DNA of 64,000 nt from Paraspadella gotoi (GCA_051294375.1 CM119270.1:20067160-20131159), one strand, 5' to 3'; positions 1 to 12,041 are shown, numbered from the stretch's first letter. Translations and numbers: made by a program. Notes: a model not told the origin generated them from the letters alone.

Positions 1-193
1 CCAATGGAAGCCATAACCCACCATAGCTTGTACAAAGTCAGGCTTATGCGATAGCTTATTTGGTGAATGAATGAATATTGAATAAATATTATAATTTTGT
101 CACCAATTTCATGAACTGCGTCTAAAAATTAAAAAAAATAATACGACAACAGGACAACGACGACAACGACAACGACAACGACGACCCGTTCAC

Positions 194-1750
194 CCACCAA
201 GGCCGGGAGTCCGGTGCAGGGAAAACAAGAGCAGACGAGCGCGGCGAAGATTTGAATGACGATTATGTCCTTGGCCCTGAGGGGGCGGAACCCGCGGCCG
301 TCGGGATCCGTGAGGGGCGGGGGTGAAAGGGGCGGGGCTGCGTGGGGAGGGGCTGCCTGGGGAGGGGCTGTGACGAGGGATGTGGCGAAGGGGCGAGGGG
401 AGACGGGAGTGAAGGCGATGGAGGATTCACCGGGAGATGTCACTATGACGAGGGGAATTTCTGGAAAGAAAAAAAAATATTGATTGATGGATCGATACAA
501 AGATTCATAGATTGATTGATAAATAGATTACGTAATCTATTGATTGACTGAATGCTCACCCGGTTGATTTAACGAAATGCAACAACCGGCAATCTCGTTT
601 GAAAATGCTTTACTCCGCGACGGACTGGCAGACACTGCGGCCGCCGCCGCCGCCGCCGCCGCCCCCCTTTCTTCCCGGTCAACGCCCACATCCGGTTTTA
701 TCGAAGATTCGATTCTAAAATTCAAACTGAAAATTAAATTAAAAATGTTTTATCGTTGTTACAACAAATATTTTTTTCCCGAGCTCATTTTTATATTTGT
801 TAAATTAAAAAGTAAGGGTTAAATTTTGTGCATTCGTCGTCGTACTCGTCCGATTACAGCTTAATTTCACAATAAATTAATTATTTTAACTCAAAATATT
901 TGGTTATCGGTTATGTTTAGGGTTTTGGTTAAGAATTTGGTTAGAAATTTTGTTAAGAATTATGGTTAGAGATAAAGTATGGTTTAGATATTAGGTTTGG
1001 GGATTAGGTATTATGTAATTGGTAAAAGTTTAACTAGGATTAACTATTTGGCGTAATAGGGGGGGAAGGGTCTGCTTTTCGAAAATTGTCACTGTCACAC
1101 TAATTGTTTTCATCTACATCTCGAAAAAAGACTTCGGGAAATTCACGTCCTCTTCATATTTCTTTTTTTCGTCATTGTCGTCCACATAATCGTCGTCGTC
1201 ATCGTCGTCGTCGTCGTCGTCATCTTTCCTTTTCATTTCCATCGAAGATCGATGACGTCATCACTCACCCATCGACGTCTTCCACGTGGATGGAATCGCA
1301 AGCGTCGTCGTCGTCGTCGTCACGGCGGCCTTCGCTGTTGTTGTTTCTTTTGTAACTGAAACTGTTATTGCTGTCGCCTCTTCTTTTTGTTCTCGAATCC
1401 GTGAGGGAACCGAGTCTATTGTCACAGCCGCCGCCGCCGCCGCCGTCGCCGCCGCCGCCGCCGCAGCCGCAGCCGCCGCCGATTTCAACCTCGCATTCCG
1501 CTCGCGCTCCGACCTCGACCCTTGGCGCGTTTTCTCGGCGCGCGCCGCCAACTCCGCTGCTGCCGCCGGCGCCGCCGCCGTCGCCGCTCTCGACCTCTCG
1601 ACTCTCGACGCGCTGATCATCGAGCGAACTTTGACTCCTTGTTCTTTGGATGTCGCTGTCGTTGTTGTCGTCGTCGTTGTCGTCGTCTTCCTCTGGTAAG
1701 ACTTCGTTTGAAACGAGAACAGATTTGTCTTCCTTTTGTCTTCGATACAT
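194..1750 (-). CDS. CD225/dispanin-like protein, 5' part of gene (3 exons, incomplete)
   Basis: Three minus-strand exons join with matching phases: exon A 1750-1269 (ATG at 1750-1748, donor GG|gtgagt, phase 2), exon B 726-560 (acceptor ttttcag, donor phase 1) and exon C 460-194 (acceptor tttctttccag, donor gtgaac, phase 1). Together they encode 305 residues and one extra base; the rest lies beyond the left edge. An in-frame TAA shortly upstream of the ATG supports this start. Residues 1-160 are disordered, with runs of Asp, Gly and Asn; 162-216 include a nine-Ala run; 218-275 are Pro/Ala-rich. From about residue 281 there is a hydrophobic, Cys-bearing stretch (KDIIVIQIFAALVCSCFP, then CTGLPALV). 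Known: CD225 proteins (dispanins, PRRT and SynDIG types) have a Pro-rich N-terminus before such a segment. Inferred: membrane protein of that group. The exon chain is more certain than the family name. Confidence 0.55.
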
Positions 1751-2116
1751 TTTTCTTTCTATTATTTTACGACTAATTAATTAATTTGATTTTTTTATTG
1801 ATACATTTTTTTTCCTGATTACCAATTTTACATACGTTAGCTTTATTGTTCCGTAACTTTTTTAAAGTGTTTTTTTTTTTAACGAAATTAAATGATTAAA
1901 TTAATCATTTCACAATATCTTTACCCACTACAATATTTCAATTTGTTTTCTACGCAGTTCGAAGAATTCGTGTGATTTTTTTCCTCACATTTGAATAAAC
2001 TTGTGTGAGTTGAAAGAATTTCTGTCCGATCGTGATATAAAGTTATTTCACTAGGTTATTTCAGTCGCTTTTGAAATGTCTGGAAGAAAAAAACAACAAA
2101 ATTGTCCCTAGCCCAG

Positions 2117-2130
2117 TCGGTTATCATCAA

Positions 2131-2164
<34 letters not shown>

Positions 2165-2708
2165 GTCTTCTTTGGATTCCGCGGCCATTGGTTCCTCGTA
2201 TTGGATCGGGCGAGTCTTCAAGGTAAGTGCATCGGAATCGCTAATCGATTCCTGATTGGCTGAGGCAGAAAGGAGAATTCGATCGCTGATTCGTCGATTT
2301 AGTTTGCCACAATAATTTGATCAGCTGCGGCGTGGTTGAGAAAGCGAGAGAGACTGGCTTCTATGAGCTTCTTGCTTCTATTATACGCGGCATGTAGACT
2401 TTTAATTATTATTTCAGACGCTACCAAAAATTGTGTTGTTTTAAAATTTAACTAAGCTGTCTCTGTCTAAAAAAAATAGCGAGCAACAGTGAAAATTTTT
2501 TTTCAAGCATAAATTATATAATTTAATTTACAGTTAACTATACTACAAATTAATAAACATAGGTTTATTTCAACGCGCTTCCTTCGCTACGACGGCAGGC
2601 TTCAATGTCTTTTGTTTCTCTCGACCGAATTTTTTTTTTTTAATCCGTGCCACTCGCCAGATGTCTCTCTCCGACAACGAGGCTCATTACATCCGGGAGT
2701 TGATTTGA
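2117..2708 (+). CDS. Putative 3' end of an unrecognised gene (2 exons)
   Basis: Exon 2117-2222 follows an acceptor (cctagcccag) and ends at a strong donor (AAG|gtaagtgc). In one frame it reads a poly-Ser run, encoded by a (TCA)n tract, then LDSAAIGSSYWIGRVFK in phase 0. The next acceptor, at 2660 (a T tract ending cgccag), opens an exon reading MSLSDNEAHYIRELI and a stop at 2706-2708 in the same phase. I do not recognise the protein, and exons further upstream were not found. Alternatively these are non-coding leader exons of the CNBP gene downstream, with 2661-2708 as an upstream ORF. The sequence also carries ATTGG boxes at about 2186-2204, which suit a promoter. Confidence 0.3.
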
Positions 2709-3676
2709 TAGAAGGAGGAAGCGATCCGAGCGACGACGACGATAGTGACGACAACGACGACGATAGTGACGACAACGACGACGACGATGCCAGCTTCTTC
2801 GTCAAAGCCTCTTCATCATCATCATCATCATCGTCATCTTGGAAGCGACCAACGATTTTGAAGGAAAGATTAAGTGGAGATCGGGACTCGGATTTTTCCA
2901 TCGTTTCGGTGAGTATTTCGATAATTATCCGTATATTTTTTAACGTTTAAATATTACGTCGTGTTCTTCATCGTTTGATCGTATTTTTCGTATGTTTTTA
3001 TTTTTCCGTCTCTTTTTTTTTATCGACCATCGAAAGAGATATTCGGTGACCGGCTTTCCATTACTTTTTCCAATGTACTTCCCGGTTATTTCTTACCTTG
3101 ACACGCAAAGGCATCGGAAGGGGAAAAAAATAGGGAAGTGGATCTGGAATTCTGTCTCATGTTTTGACCTTCCTATTTTTTTCCCATGATGAGACATGAG
3201 AACTGCGGAGGACAAGAAAGTCTTAATCTTTAAAGGGCAAATGATTTGGGGGGAAATTAAAACATATTTAAATAATTTAAATAGTTTAAATTCCATAAGA
3301 ATGAAACCTTTCGTAATGTGAAAGTCAACTTTGGTATCAAAATTTATGAATCTTATGTTACAGATTTCCAGTTGATTTCTCGGAATTAGAAAATTTTAAG
3401 AAATTTTAAGTCAATATCTGCGTTGACCAGGAGGAACAAGAATATCTCAGTAGATTGGTCGACAGAACTTCACAAATTGTTTTTATTTCGAAGTAAAATG
3501 TATGTCAAAAACACCATAAATTTTAAGTTCCCACTGTTATATTAATGTATTTAACGAAAATCGTTCTGTATAATTCTTTTTTACTTTCCTATTCGTAATT
3601 ACTACATATTAAGTTCTGTAGATGATTTTAAATTGCATATATTTTCAAAAAGACCAAACCCGCTTTTCTTTTTCAG
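2709..3676 (+). other. Spacer or 5' leader region before CNBP
   Basis: 2700-2908 encodes an Asp/Ser-rich frame through GAC and ATC repeats and ends at a strong donor (TTTCG|gtgagt, 2908/2909). It could be a non-coding leader exon of CNBP: spliced to the acceptor at 3676 its frame would not match CNBP, so I do not call it coding. The remainder is AT-rich and featureless. The opposite strand has an equally repetitive acidic frame. The leader interpretation is inference only. Confidence 0.3.
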
Positions 3677-3692
3677 ATCCTGATCGGTAACG

Positions 3693-5402
3693 ATGAGCGG
3701 AAACTGTTGGAAATGTGAAAAGGTGAGTTCAAATCACGTGACGAAGGTGAGAAATTACGCCGTCCTCCGAGCGGATAACACTTTTCAAACATGGATTAAA
3801 TGAAGTGTAATTAACCTTTCGAAATAAATGTTGAAAATGGATTTTTAAGAAGATAACCTTGCCTTATTTCGTACTTTATATGACATCAATTTTCCTCTTT
3901 CACAGCCTGGGCACATTGCCCGTGAATGCCCGGACGGCGACGGCGAAATGGTGGGCGGGCGCGGGGCTATGAGGGGCGGCGGCGGCGGCGGCAGAGGACG
4001 CGGCGGTGGATTTGGGAAGGGAAGAGTCTTTTCGAGGGGCGGCGGCGGTCGCGGTCGCGGCGGCGGCGGAGGTAAAGTTTTATTGTAGTGTTCAATCAAT
4101 TAATTAATCAATTAATAACATTTACATTTTAATCCCTCTCTCCAGGATTCGGGCCTCCTAGAGGTAATTTTATTCATATTATCATCCTTTTGGTGGCTTG
4201 ATACTTTTGCGATGTCATTTAATCTCGTATAATTATCGCAATTTTATTTCTCGTTCCGAATTCGTGATTCATATCTTCGACGGGATTTTGTCCTCAGATC
4301 AAAAGTGTTACAAATGCAATCGCATGGGGCACATCGCGCGCGAATGCAGGGAAACGATGGATCGCTGTTATAAATGCAACCAGATGGGACACATTGCAAA
4401 GGATTGCACCAACGACGAGATCGATGCTGGTAGGTGGGGCTTTACGTTGCCTATTTTAAATCAAATATTAGTAATTAATAACGATATTGTATCTTTAACT
4501 GGAGTCACACGGCGGCGAGAAAAATTTCTCCACCCAAAAACGTATTTTATTTTTGACGAATAAAATCCATAAAGACGGTTACGCAAGTATTTTCTAAAAT
4601 AGGTTCAATGATTAATTTTTTTTCTTTGTCCTTTTTTAAACAGGGAGCTGCTACAATTGCGGAAAGCAAGGGCATCGACAAGCGGACTGTCCCAGTAGAG
4701 AAGACAGAAGATGCTTCAGATGCGATGAGACAGGTAAAAAAATGTCGAACTAAATTTAACTAGTAATTATTTGTAAACTTAACACCTGTCGCTCATTCAT
4801 TCATTTCGCTTATTCATTTTGAGTAGATATAGTCTATTGAACATGGTAGTAGCACCTTTAGAATTCAAATTACAAAAACAGCGATGGGAAATACAACACC
4901 GTCAACCGTGTCTTAAATGCATTGCAATCATCCACGCTTACATCTTTAATTAATATTATAATATATATTATAATCATAATACACCTCTCATCATAGCATA
5001 CAAACATATCACTTTTACCCCCGATTATTTCTTCAGGTCACATTGCGCGGGAATGTCCCCTGGACGAGGGAGAGGGGGGGAGACCGCGAATGAGGATGGG
5101 AGGAGGAGGAAGAGGAGGAGGAGGACGAATGGGTGGCGGGCCTCGTAGTTCCACGCTCTGTTATAAGTGTCACGGACGGGGTCACATGGCCCGGGACTGT
5201 CCCACCGTTAATGATCAGTGCTGCTTCAAGTAAGTGGGCATGGTTATTGAGTTAGTATGAATCTAATCAATCCCGTATTTACGAGAGCTCTCATGGTTTG
5301 GTCATAAACCTTTTTTTCTCATTATTTTATCCATAACCCAAGTTTTCGTTTTATTTTCTGTTTTTGTCTTTCTTTCTTTCTTGCTTTCTTTCTTTCTTTT
5401 TT

Positions 5403-5434
<32 letters not shown>

Positions 5435-5754
5435 GCAGTATTTTTTTCTTTCATTTTATTTTTTATTTCTCACGAAGTGATCAATCCAGATGTTTACACC
5501 GATAATTTGTCATTGTCTTTCCCGAAATATTTCTATAAACAGTATTTAGAAAAACCCTTCTCTTCCTCGCCTATTGTTACACCTAAATTCAAATAAATAC
5601 AATCTGCCACAATCTCCCTCTGCCCCTCCACCTCTCCAGATGCAACGCGGAGGGACACATCGCGCGTAATTGTCCCAACACGGAAGTCAAGTGTTTCAAG
5701 TGCGGAGATTTTGGTCACATGGCCAAGGAGTGCACCGAAGAGAATGAGGATTGA
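3693..5754 (+). CDS. CNBP: CNBP-type CCHC zinc-knuckle nucleic-acid-binding protein (complete, 7 exons)
   Basis: Exons 3693-3722, 3906-4071, 4146-4163, 4298-4429, 4644-4733, 5037-5229 and 5640-5754 join in frame at GT-AG junctions to 744 bases, or 247 residues. The protein has eight CX2CX4HX4C knuckles, beginning near residues 5, 75, 95, 118, 139, 187, 208 and 228. A Gly/Arg-rich stretch follows knuckle 1 (about 25-62) and a second precedes knuckle 6 (about 161-182). Known: CNBP/ZNF9 binds G-rich single-stranded DNA and RNA and promotes translation; vertebrate forms are about 177 residues with seven knuckles and an RGG box after the first. This one is longer, with one extra knuckle and a second RG segment. 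Exon 3 is an 18-base microexon; knuckles 1, 5 and 7 are split by introns. An acceptor at 3676 shows that the ATG exon starts in the 5' UTR. Last-intron repeats are listed separately. Confidence 0.93.
5367..5435 (+). repeat. (CTTT)n tract in the last CNBP intron, with a decoy acceptor
   Basis: An almost pure CTTT tetranucleotide run inside intron 5230-5639, ending cttgcag at 5438. It therefore forms a textbook polypyrimidine tract and AG about 200 bases before the true acceptor at 5639. Splicing to 5438 would bring in a stop within about 25 codons and remove knuckles 7 and 8. Confidence 0.9.
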
Positions 5755-6330
5755 GTCCGATCCAATCACTGAACCCAAAACAAAAAATAATAAAACGGAA
5801 AACAAAACAAAAAATAATCATTATATCACCTGGTGGACATGAGGAAAATAAACCCGAGAGGAAAACCAAAAAAAAAAACTGCAAAAAAGAAAATGAAAAA
5901 CAAAACGAAGCAAAAAAAATAAATAAATAAAAAGAAGACGCGAGAGACTGTTGCTGGAGGACGTACAGTCGATAAATTCGAAAGGTGAAAGATGGAAAGG
6001 ATAGATAAAGAGAAAAAAGAGAAAGAAAGAAAGAAAAAGGGAGAAAGAAAGTTGAGAACGAAATTGCGAAGAAAAATGTTGGAAGCAAAAAGGAAAAGAA
6101 AACAATTTCGTTTTTAAGGATGTGAAGGTTTTGATGGCAAAGGAGAGGAAAAGAAAGAAAGGTGTGCGCCATAGAAGAAGAAAAGAAGGAAAGGTGTGCG
6201 CTATAGAAGAAGAAATGAAAGGCAATTTTTGAATTCGCGAATGTATGTAAAAAAGGAAATGAGTACAATTACAGAAATAGATCATAAATTATATACGAAA
6301 ATTAGAGAAGTAAATAAAAAGACAAGTGAA
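5755..6330 (+). other. CNBP 3' UTR candidate, A-rich
   Basis: Strongly purine- and A-rich sequence follows the CNBP stop, with several AATAAA-type signals (near 5787, 5848, 5919 and 6312). The long minus-strand frames here are Phe/Ser-rich translations of the A/G-rich strand, not genes. The polyadenylation site in use cannot be chosen by eye. Confidence 0.45.
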
Positions 6331-9300
6331 TCAAATTATCGCGCGAATGGAAATTAAACAAATTGATTTTGAAGCTGTCGAACACATCGCAGCAACTGAC
6401 TCTCGTGACACAAAAAACCTCGAGGATAAATCATGAAGATCACCAGATAATAGAAAAAAAAGTTTTATTACGTGTCGTTGTTGTTGTTGCTATTTTAACT
6501 AATTTATGTCTTTTTTTTTTCGGAAAGTTTTTTTTTTAACATTCACGCCCAGTCGCACTAAGTAGCAGGTGTATAAAAACATTTTTTTTAAATTCATAAT
6601 ATTTATATAATTTTAGTTAAAATGCTTGTCTATTTTTTAGCTGCTGCTGAGAGCGATTTTTTGACTGGGATGACAACTTTAAAAATTTGATAACTTTTTA
6701 TTTGTAATTTTTAATTTGTCAACCTGCCCCAATTTCAGGCAGTTTCTTTTTTCTTTTTAAACAAAAAATAAAAATTTTCCGGTTTATTCTCGATAAGCTT
6801 ACTATTTCACGCTAATATCACATCGGTCGTCACTAAGTAAATTAATCATATATCATAGTATCCCGCTAGGCTTTGAATTTTAAACAATTTTTGGTCGTCG
6901 TTTGGCAACGACCAATGATTGAAGAAGCACAATATGTATCTATTAAAACTTCCTTTAATGCGCAATAAGCAACGTTTTTTCCAAGTTTAATGTGCTTCAT
7001 ATATGTAATTTAGTTACACCATGATAAAGTCTTTTGTTTAGTTCAATTTCTTCTTCCATTATATGGTATTTTTTTTGCCTAGATTATTTTAAAATTTGAT
7101 ATCAGGCTCTTTTACGATTTCATGGTGTTAATTCTGTTAAATGAAATAAGATAATTCCCATACCACCGTGAAGTAGCATGATGTCTTATAATAATTAAAT
7201 ATTCGTGAATATCTAAAGATGAAATTAACATGGGTGATGGCTTTTGGGGCTTTCACTGTAAAATGACAACTTATTCTTCCTTTTTTCATAAATTTTTCTT
7301 AAAATTTTGTATTTAATCTTTAAAAAAAATGTAATTTATCTTCACCATTTTAAAATTTTAAATTAAGGAACGTATTTTTAAAACAAGTCAACAACTACAT
7401 GTTCTGTTGGTTTGAAAGAAAGCCATGTCAACTTGTGCAGAAAACGAATTAGGTGATGGTAAATTGGAATGTGAGGATGGTGGGCTCGCGTGCAGATTAA
7501 AAATTCAAAGTGATGATTGTTGCTTTTGTGATGAAATGACAGATTGTTATTTGAGATGAAACGACGGACGCCGCGATAGAAGGGAAAAAAGTAGAGAGAT
7601 TTTGGTGAATCGAGGAAGAATTTGTACTTTTGGAGTCACGCGTGATACTGCGAAGAAACAAGGGAAAATATTTGTGGACGAAAAAAAAAGTTAAAATTAA
7701 AGACGTGCAAGAAACTATTGATGTAGACTCGATGTGCCTTAATAGAGACAAGAAATGAGTTGATTTACTAAAATATTAATAAATTATATGATCCAGAAAA
7801 AAAAAGTGGTTAAAATGGAGAGCAGTATGATATAAGTGGCTGAAGTTTTGCCTCCACACAAGCATTCCAGGGAGAGATATTTAAAGGTGAGAACGTTGAC
7901 TGGTGTAAGAAGGATAATAACCTAAAGTGAGGTGAAGATAGGTTCTTAAGCAGAATTCAGTCATTTCCCGCCCCCCCCCCTTCCCCCCGAGCATTTTTTA
8001 ATGCTAGACACGGGGTATATATTGACTTTGTTTTAGAGTGAGATTTCTCACGATTGTGTTCTTAGTTTGGGAACGAATATTTTTCTGACTGGAAGTTGGC
8101 TCACGGAAGCCAAAAAGTCAGTTCGTACAGTTTGAAGTAGAATATTATTTATTGAAAAAGTTAAGGGTTTTTTTTTGTAGTTCTACTGTGATCCTTCAAT
8201 AGAAAATTAACCTTGTAAATTTGTCGTCAGTTTTTTTTTCAAGAATAATTTCGCATCGTAAATACATATGAAAATTGTAACATTACTCGTTTAATTTCTT
8301 AAAATATGTCAACTAGTATATTGTTTTTAAGCATAAAAGATTAGCGTAAAAAGATACAAGTTATATTTTAATACTTAACCCCAATTTCACGCCGACTCAA
8401 AATGAATGATTTCTTTTTTTTTCCCGTGTGTGTATAAGATCTTTGCTTAATCTCATTGTTTTACAAAATATCATTTTCCCCACTCGGAGAAAGAAAGAAA
8501 AAGGAAAGGGACAACTGGATTGTCTCTTTCGTTTTGATGACTCTTTCTCTCCCATCGAACTTGAAATATGTCAATCTTTATTCTCATCTTTGGCTTTTTT
8601 TTTATTATTGCATTTAATTGGTATTCGTAGCCTCAAATGAAATCATTTTCACTCTTGCGGTCAATTATTGTTTCTCTTTTTTTTTTCTTCAAATTTTAAA
8701 GAAAGTTTTTTTTGTGATTTCAATTGTTTTATTTTTTTTTCTAATTCTTTTTTTTACTTAAGATGTGTGTAGCTTAACGAATTGTCGTCATTTTACACGG
8801 GTTCATGTAGTAGGTGATTAAAGTTTACACATTTTGTTGCGGTAATTTTATTTTCGTTTATTTCGAGACTGAAAGAGCGAAAATCTTAGAAGGTGAATAC
8901 TGAATAGGAAATAAAGCTATAAAAAATTAGATAATACACTTTATAAAAATGTGAACAGAAACCCAAAAAATGAATAAAATTGGTACAACCAATATGAAAT
9001 TATCCATTCATTTAATAAATAAGCTATCTTGCCCCTGACTTTGGACAGGCTCAGGTGTTTTAAGGCCTCCATCACTCTAACAAGATAATGACATAATGAA
9101 GACTTTCTCAAAGTCTGTTTTAAAAATGTCTCATTTCATCTTTAATTCGGAATTAGGGTTTTATTAATGTTTAAAGATTAGACTAGCTGTTATGTTTAGG
9201 TTTAGAGATTGGGTTATGGGTTTCGTAAATATTAAGGTTAAAATTCAGTTCAGTGATTAGGGAAAAGAAACGGGACGCTTTTGGAAAAAAGAGCGAGAAT

Positions 9301-9784
9301 ATTTATGTTTCTCAACCTTTTCTTCATAAAGGAGCTTTAAAAATCGCAGATCTGTCTCTCAATTAAAAAGACAACAAAGATAGAAATCTGCATAAAATCA
9401 AGAAATTAAATTTTACGATTTGAATAAATGACGGAACTTCGCTCACGTTACATATGGAGGAAGAAAAAGGACATTGGCATACAAAATGAGAGAGACTGAG
9501 CGAGGTGATTTAAGACTGGCTTGAGATGATAAGGATAATAAGGATATGATGTGATAAGGAGACGGTCGATTTGTAAAGAACAAGGTTTCGTATCGACAAC
9601 AACAACAAAAATATCATCAACAACTGATCTGGGTCAAATATTCGCTGACCGCCTGTCCCTTTTAATATGATTGTTTTGTTTTTATATTATATTTCGTCAA
9701 TAATAATTATGAAAGTAACTCCGCGATGCATTTTAAATCTCCCCTGAAAAAATTGAATAATATGGTGAGAGAGTAGGCAGTAGT
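6331..9784. other. AT-rich intergenic sequence without a recognisable gene
   Basis: About 3.4 kb of AT-rich sequence with homopolymer T and A runs and a C run at 7972-7988. No splice-compatible exon chain was found. A dispersed repeat copy sits at 8980-9110. Loose GGTTAG/TTAGGG-like words occur at 9155-9260, as they do at 900-1020. Confidence 0.6.
8980..9110 (+). repeat. Dispersed repeat family R1, copy
   Basis: Contains the family core gctatcttgcccctgacttt followed by ggacaggct, ggcctccatcactct and acaagataatgacat. The same ordered words recur at 33255-33420, 40350-40510 and, inverted, at 52780-52990. The element is non-coding, and its ends and class are not resolved. Confidence 0.75.
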
Positions 9785-10348
9785 TAGTATTAGTATAGTT
9801 TATAGGTTGGTTATGTATTAAATTCAAAATTTGATCAAAATCTCCCTCTTGGCAAGAGTCTTGCGTTTATAATAAAATTTGCGAGCTTCAACTGAAAATT
9901 TACAAATTATGCATTCATGCCAGAAATATTAAATCAGTTAACATGTCCACGACCTTACTAAGATGGATTAAGGCCTCCGTCCCTTTACTAGATAACGAGA
10001 AAGAAGCTTCCTGCAATCTTTCAATGAAGACTCACTCCACTTGCTTCACAACTCCAAGGACATTTGTCCTCTCAATGATACAATATTTCTAAGAACTGTT
10101 TCACTTTCAACATTTTACATACTGTTTGCTTCTTCTTTCATCGTCGTTTAGATTTTCATTGAATTTTCGTCCAGTTAACGTCCGTGTTCATCCTCTTCCT
10201 CTTCCTCCTCCTCCTCCTCCTCCGCTTTCACCTCAACCGCGTTATCGCGCCTTCAACAGAGACGACGTTTTCACTTCTCTCCTTTTTTTTTCGCTCCACA
10301 TTTTTAATTCCGCGTTTAAAACCATCTTTTTATCTGCCTCAATTTTAG

Positions 10349-10449
<101 letters not shown>

Positions 10450-10849
10450 CCTTGGCTCTTCCATATCTTGACAACTCACAGACGAGAGAAATGTAACAAA
10501 AATTCTAAATAAAAGTTGACAACGCCGCCCAAAACTTTTTAAATTCTTCTCGAAAAAAAAAAAATTAAAGACGGATCATCGAACGACAACAACAATAACA
10601 ACAAAACCCGGTCGAAAGACGACAACAACAACGACAATCGTTTTGAGTCTGTCTCCATTTTGTGGTGAACATCGTCGCCGCTATCGACGCCACGGCGCAT
10701 ATCTTCCACCACTCAAACCCTCGTATCATCTCTGGATCTTTAACCACTCAACCACTTTGCCCACCACCTCAACCACCATCCTCCACTTTCCCACCCCAAC
10801 CCCCCTTTTTATCTCAATCCCACCCCCTTCGCCCCAACCACATCGCAAT

Positions 10850-11274
10850 CAAATTCCGGCGTCGAAACTTTTTGATGGCCGAATTCTTATCGAATCCTTT
10901 GCCCCATCTGCGTCGCGCGGAGGGAAAACCGGCGTGCCGGCGCTTCCACTTTCACGGCGCCTAAAGACGGCGTCGCCCGCGCGGCTTGAGAGAAGCGGCG
11001 ACGCGGAATGAGGCGCCCGGCGACGACGACGATCGGCGCCGCGGCTTTCGTTCTTCTCCGTTCGACGACGTTGACGTCGCTTTTCTTGGGAGATTGAAAA
11101 AAAATTAAAAACAGAGAAGAAAAGAAAATAAAAAGAACGTTTTGTCGAAAACGATTACAGAAACAGAATAAAGGATAAAGAAACAAAGACAGAAAACAAA
11201 GAGGCGCCTGATATTTGTTTTGTTTCGGCTCCTGATTTTGATTCATCACCTGATTTGTTTTCTTCTTGGATAAG
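10850..11274 (+). promoter_or_regulatory. CpG-rich promoter/leader exon candidate of the copine-like gene
   Basis: 10850-11080 is GC- and CpG-rich (GCGCGG, GGCGCC and CGACG words) against AT-rich flanks, and is followed by a strong donor (GGATAAG|gtgagt at 11274/11275). The next acceptor at about 11820 leads straight into an exon with a strong start codon, so this looks like a promoter with a non-coding first exon. The region is duplicated at about 15420-15830. Confidence 0.45.
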
Positions 11275-11834
11275 GTGAGTTTAGTCACGTGATCGGAGTT
11301 CAGGGTCTAATTTGTTCTAAATATTTATTTATTTTAACCTTCGGTACCACTTAAGAATCTATGTCATCTCAGGGAAATTATTTTTAGCAACAATAAACAT
11401 GGTATTTTAATTTTTATTCCGTCGTCGAAAATTCGATCGATATAATACTGAATTCAATTGTAACTTTATAACTGTTACATTTTAATTTGGTTCTAATGTT
11501 TGCTTCTTTATCTATGAGTAAATCTTCATCATCAACTTTTATGCTCTCTGGTTTTTTGCCCTTGCCATTGCCATTGGTCATTGCAAATGCCATTAAGGGC
11601 GTAAGCAGCAAAGCATTGCATTATGCAAATTAGATTTTCGTCGTTCACTTTATTCATGCATTCGCAACGCTTAAATTTCTAAATTTCCGGAAGCTTATTC
11701 GTGTCATGGAACTTTTGTGCCGAGAAAAGATTAACAAAAAGAAGAAACATTTTACAATGGTTGTTTAAAAGTTAAGTTAATTATTTTTTTCCCCTTTTTT
11801 TGCCTTCAAAAACCCGAAAGACGGCGGAAGAAGA

Positions 11835-11905
11835 ATGGAGTCTTCCGCCAGATTGGGAGAGTCATCGATGCCCGCCAGCCAGGTGGAACTGTCTCTTTCC
11901 TGCAG
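11835..11905 (+). CDS. Copine-like first coding exon (N-terminus only)
   Basis: The ATG at 11835 has a strong context (AAGAATGG). The exon encodes 23 residues, MESSARLGESSMPASQVELS then LSC, and ends in phase 2 at a strong donor (CTGCAG|gtaagt). Known: copines are calcium-dependent phospholipid-binding proteins with two C2 domains and a VWA-like domain. Their first C2 strand reads (V/A)xxVELSxSC(R), followed by NLLDxDxxSKSDP, and from memory many family members have an intron at about this point. The upstream acceptor is at about 11820, after a T/C tract. No second exon was found in this window, so the rest may lie across a long intron, in a gap or outside. The assignment rests on a short match. 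Confidence 0.5.
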
Positions 11906-11920
11906 GTAAGTTAAGGTTTT

Positions 11921-12041
<121 letters not shown>

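Noticed and set aside
900-1030. TTAGGG/GGTTAG-like words suggesting telomere repeats (also 9155-9260)
   Set aside because: Highly degenerate with no regular period; not a telomeric array.
1104-1355. Plus-strand Arg/His-rich frame
   Set aside because: Lies opposite and beside the supported minus-strand exon and derives from the CGT repeat.
1286-1699. Plus-strand Ala/Val-rich 137-codon frame
   Set aside because: Antisense shadow of exon A of the CD225-like gene.
5696-6285. 190- and 154-codon Phe/Ser/Leu frames on the minus strand
   Set aside because: Shadow of the A-rich CNBP 3' region; low complexity in two frames at once.
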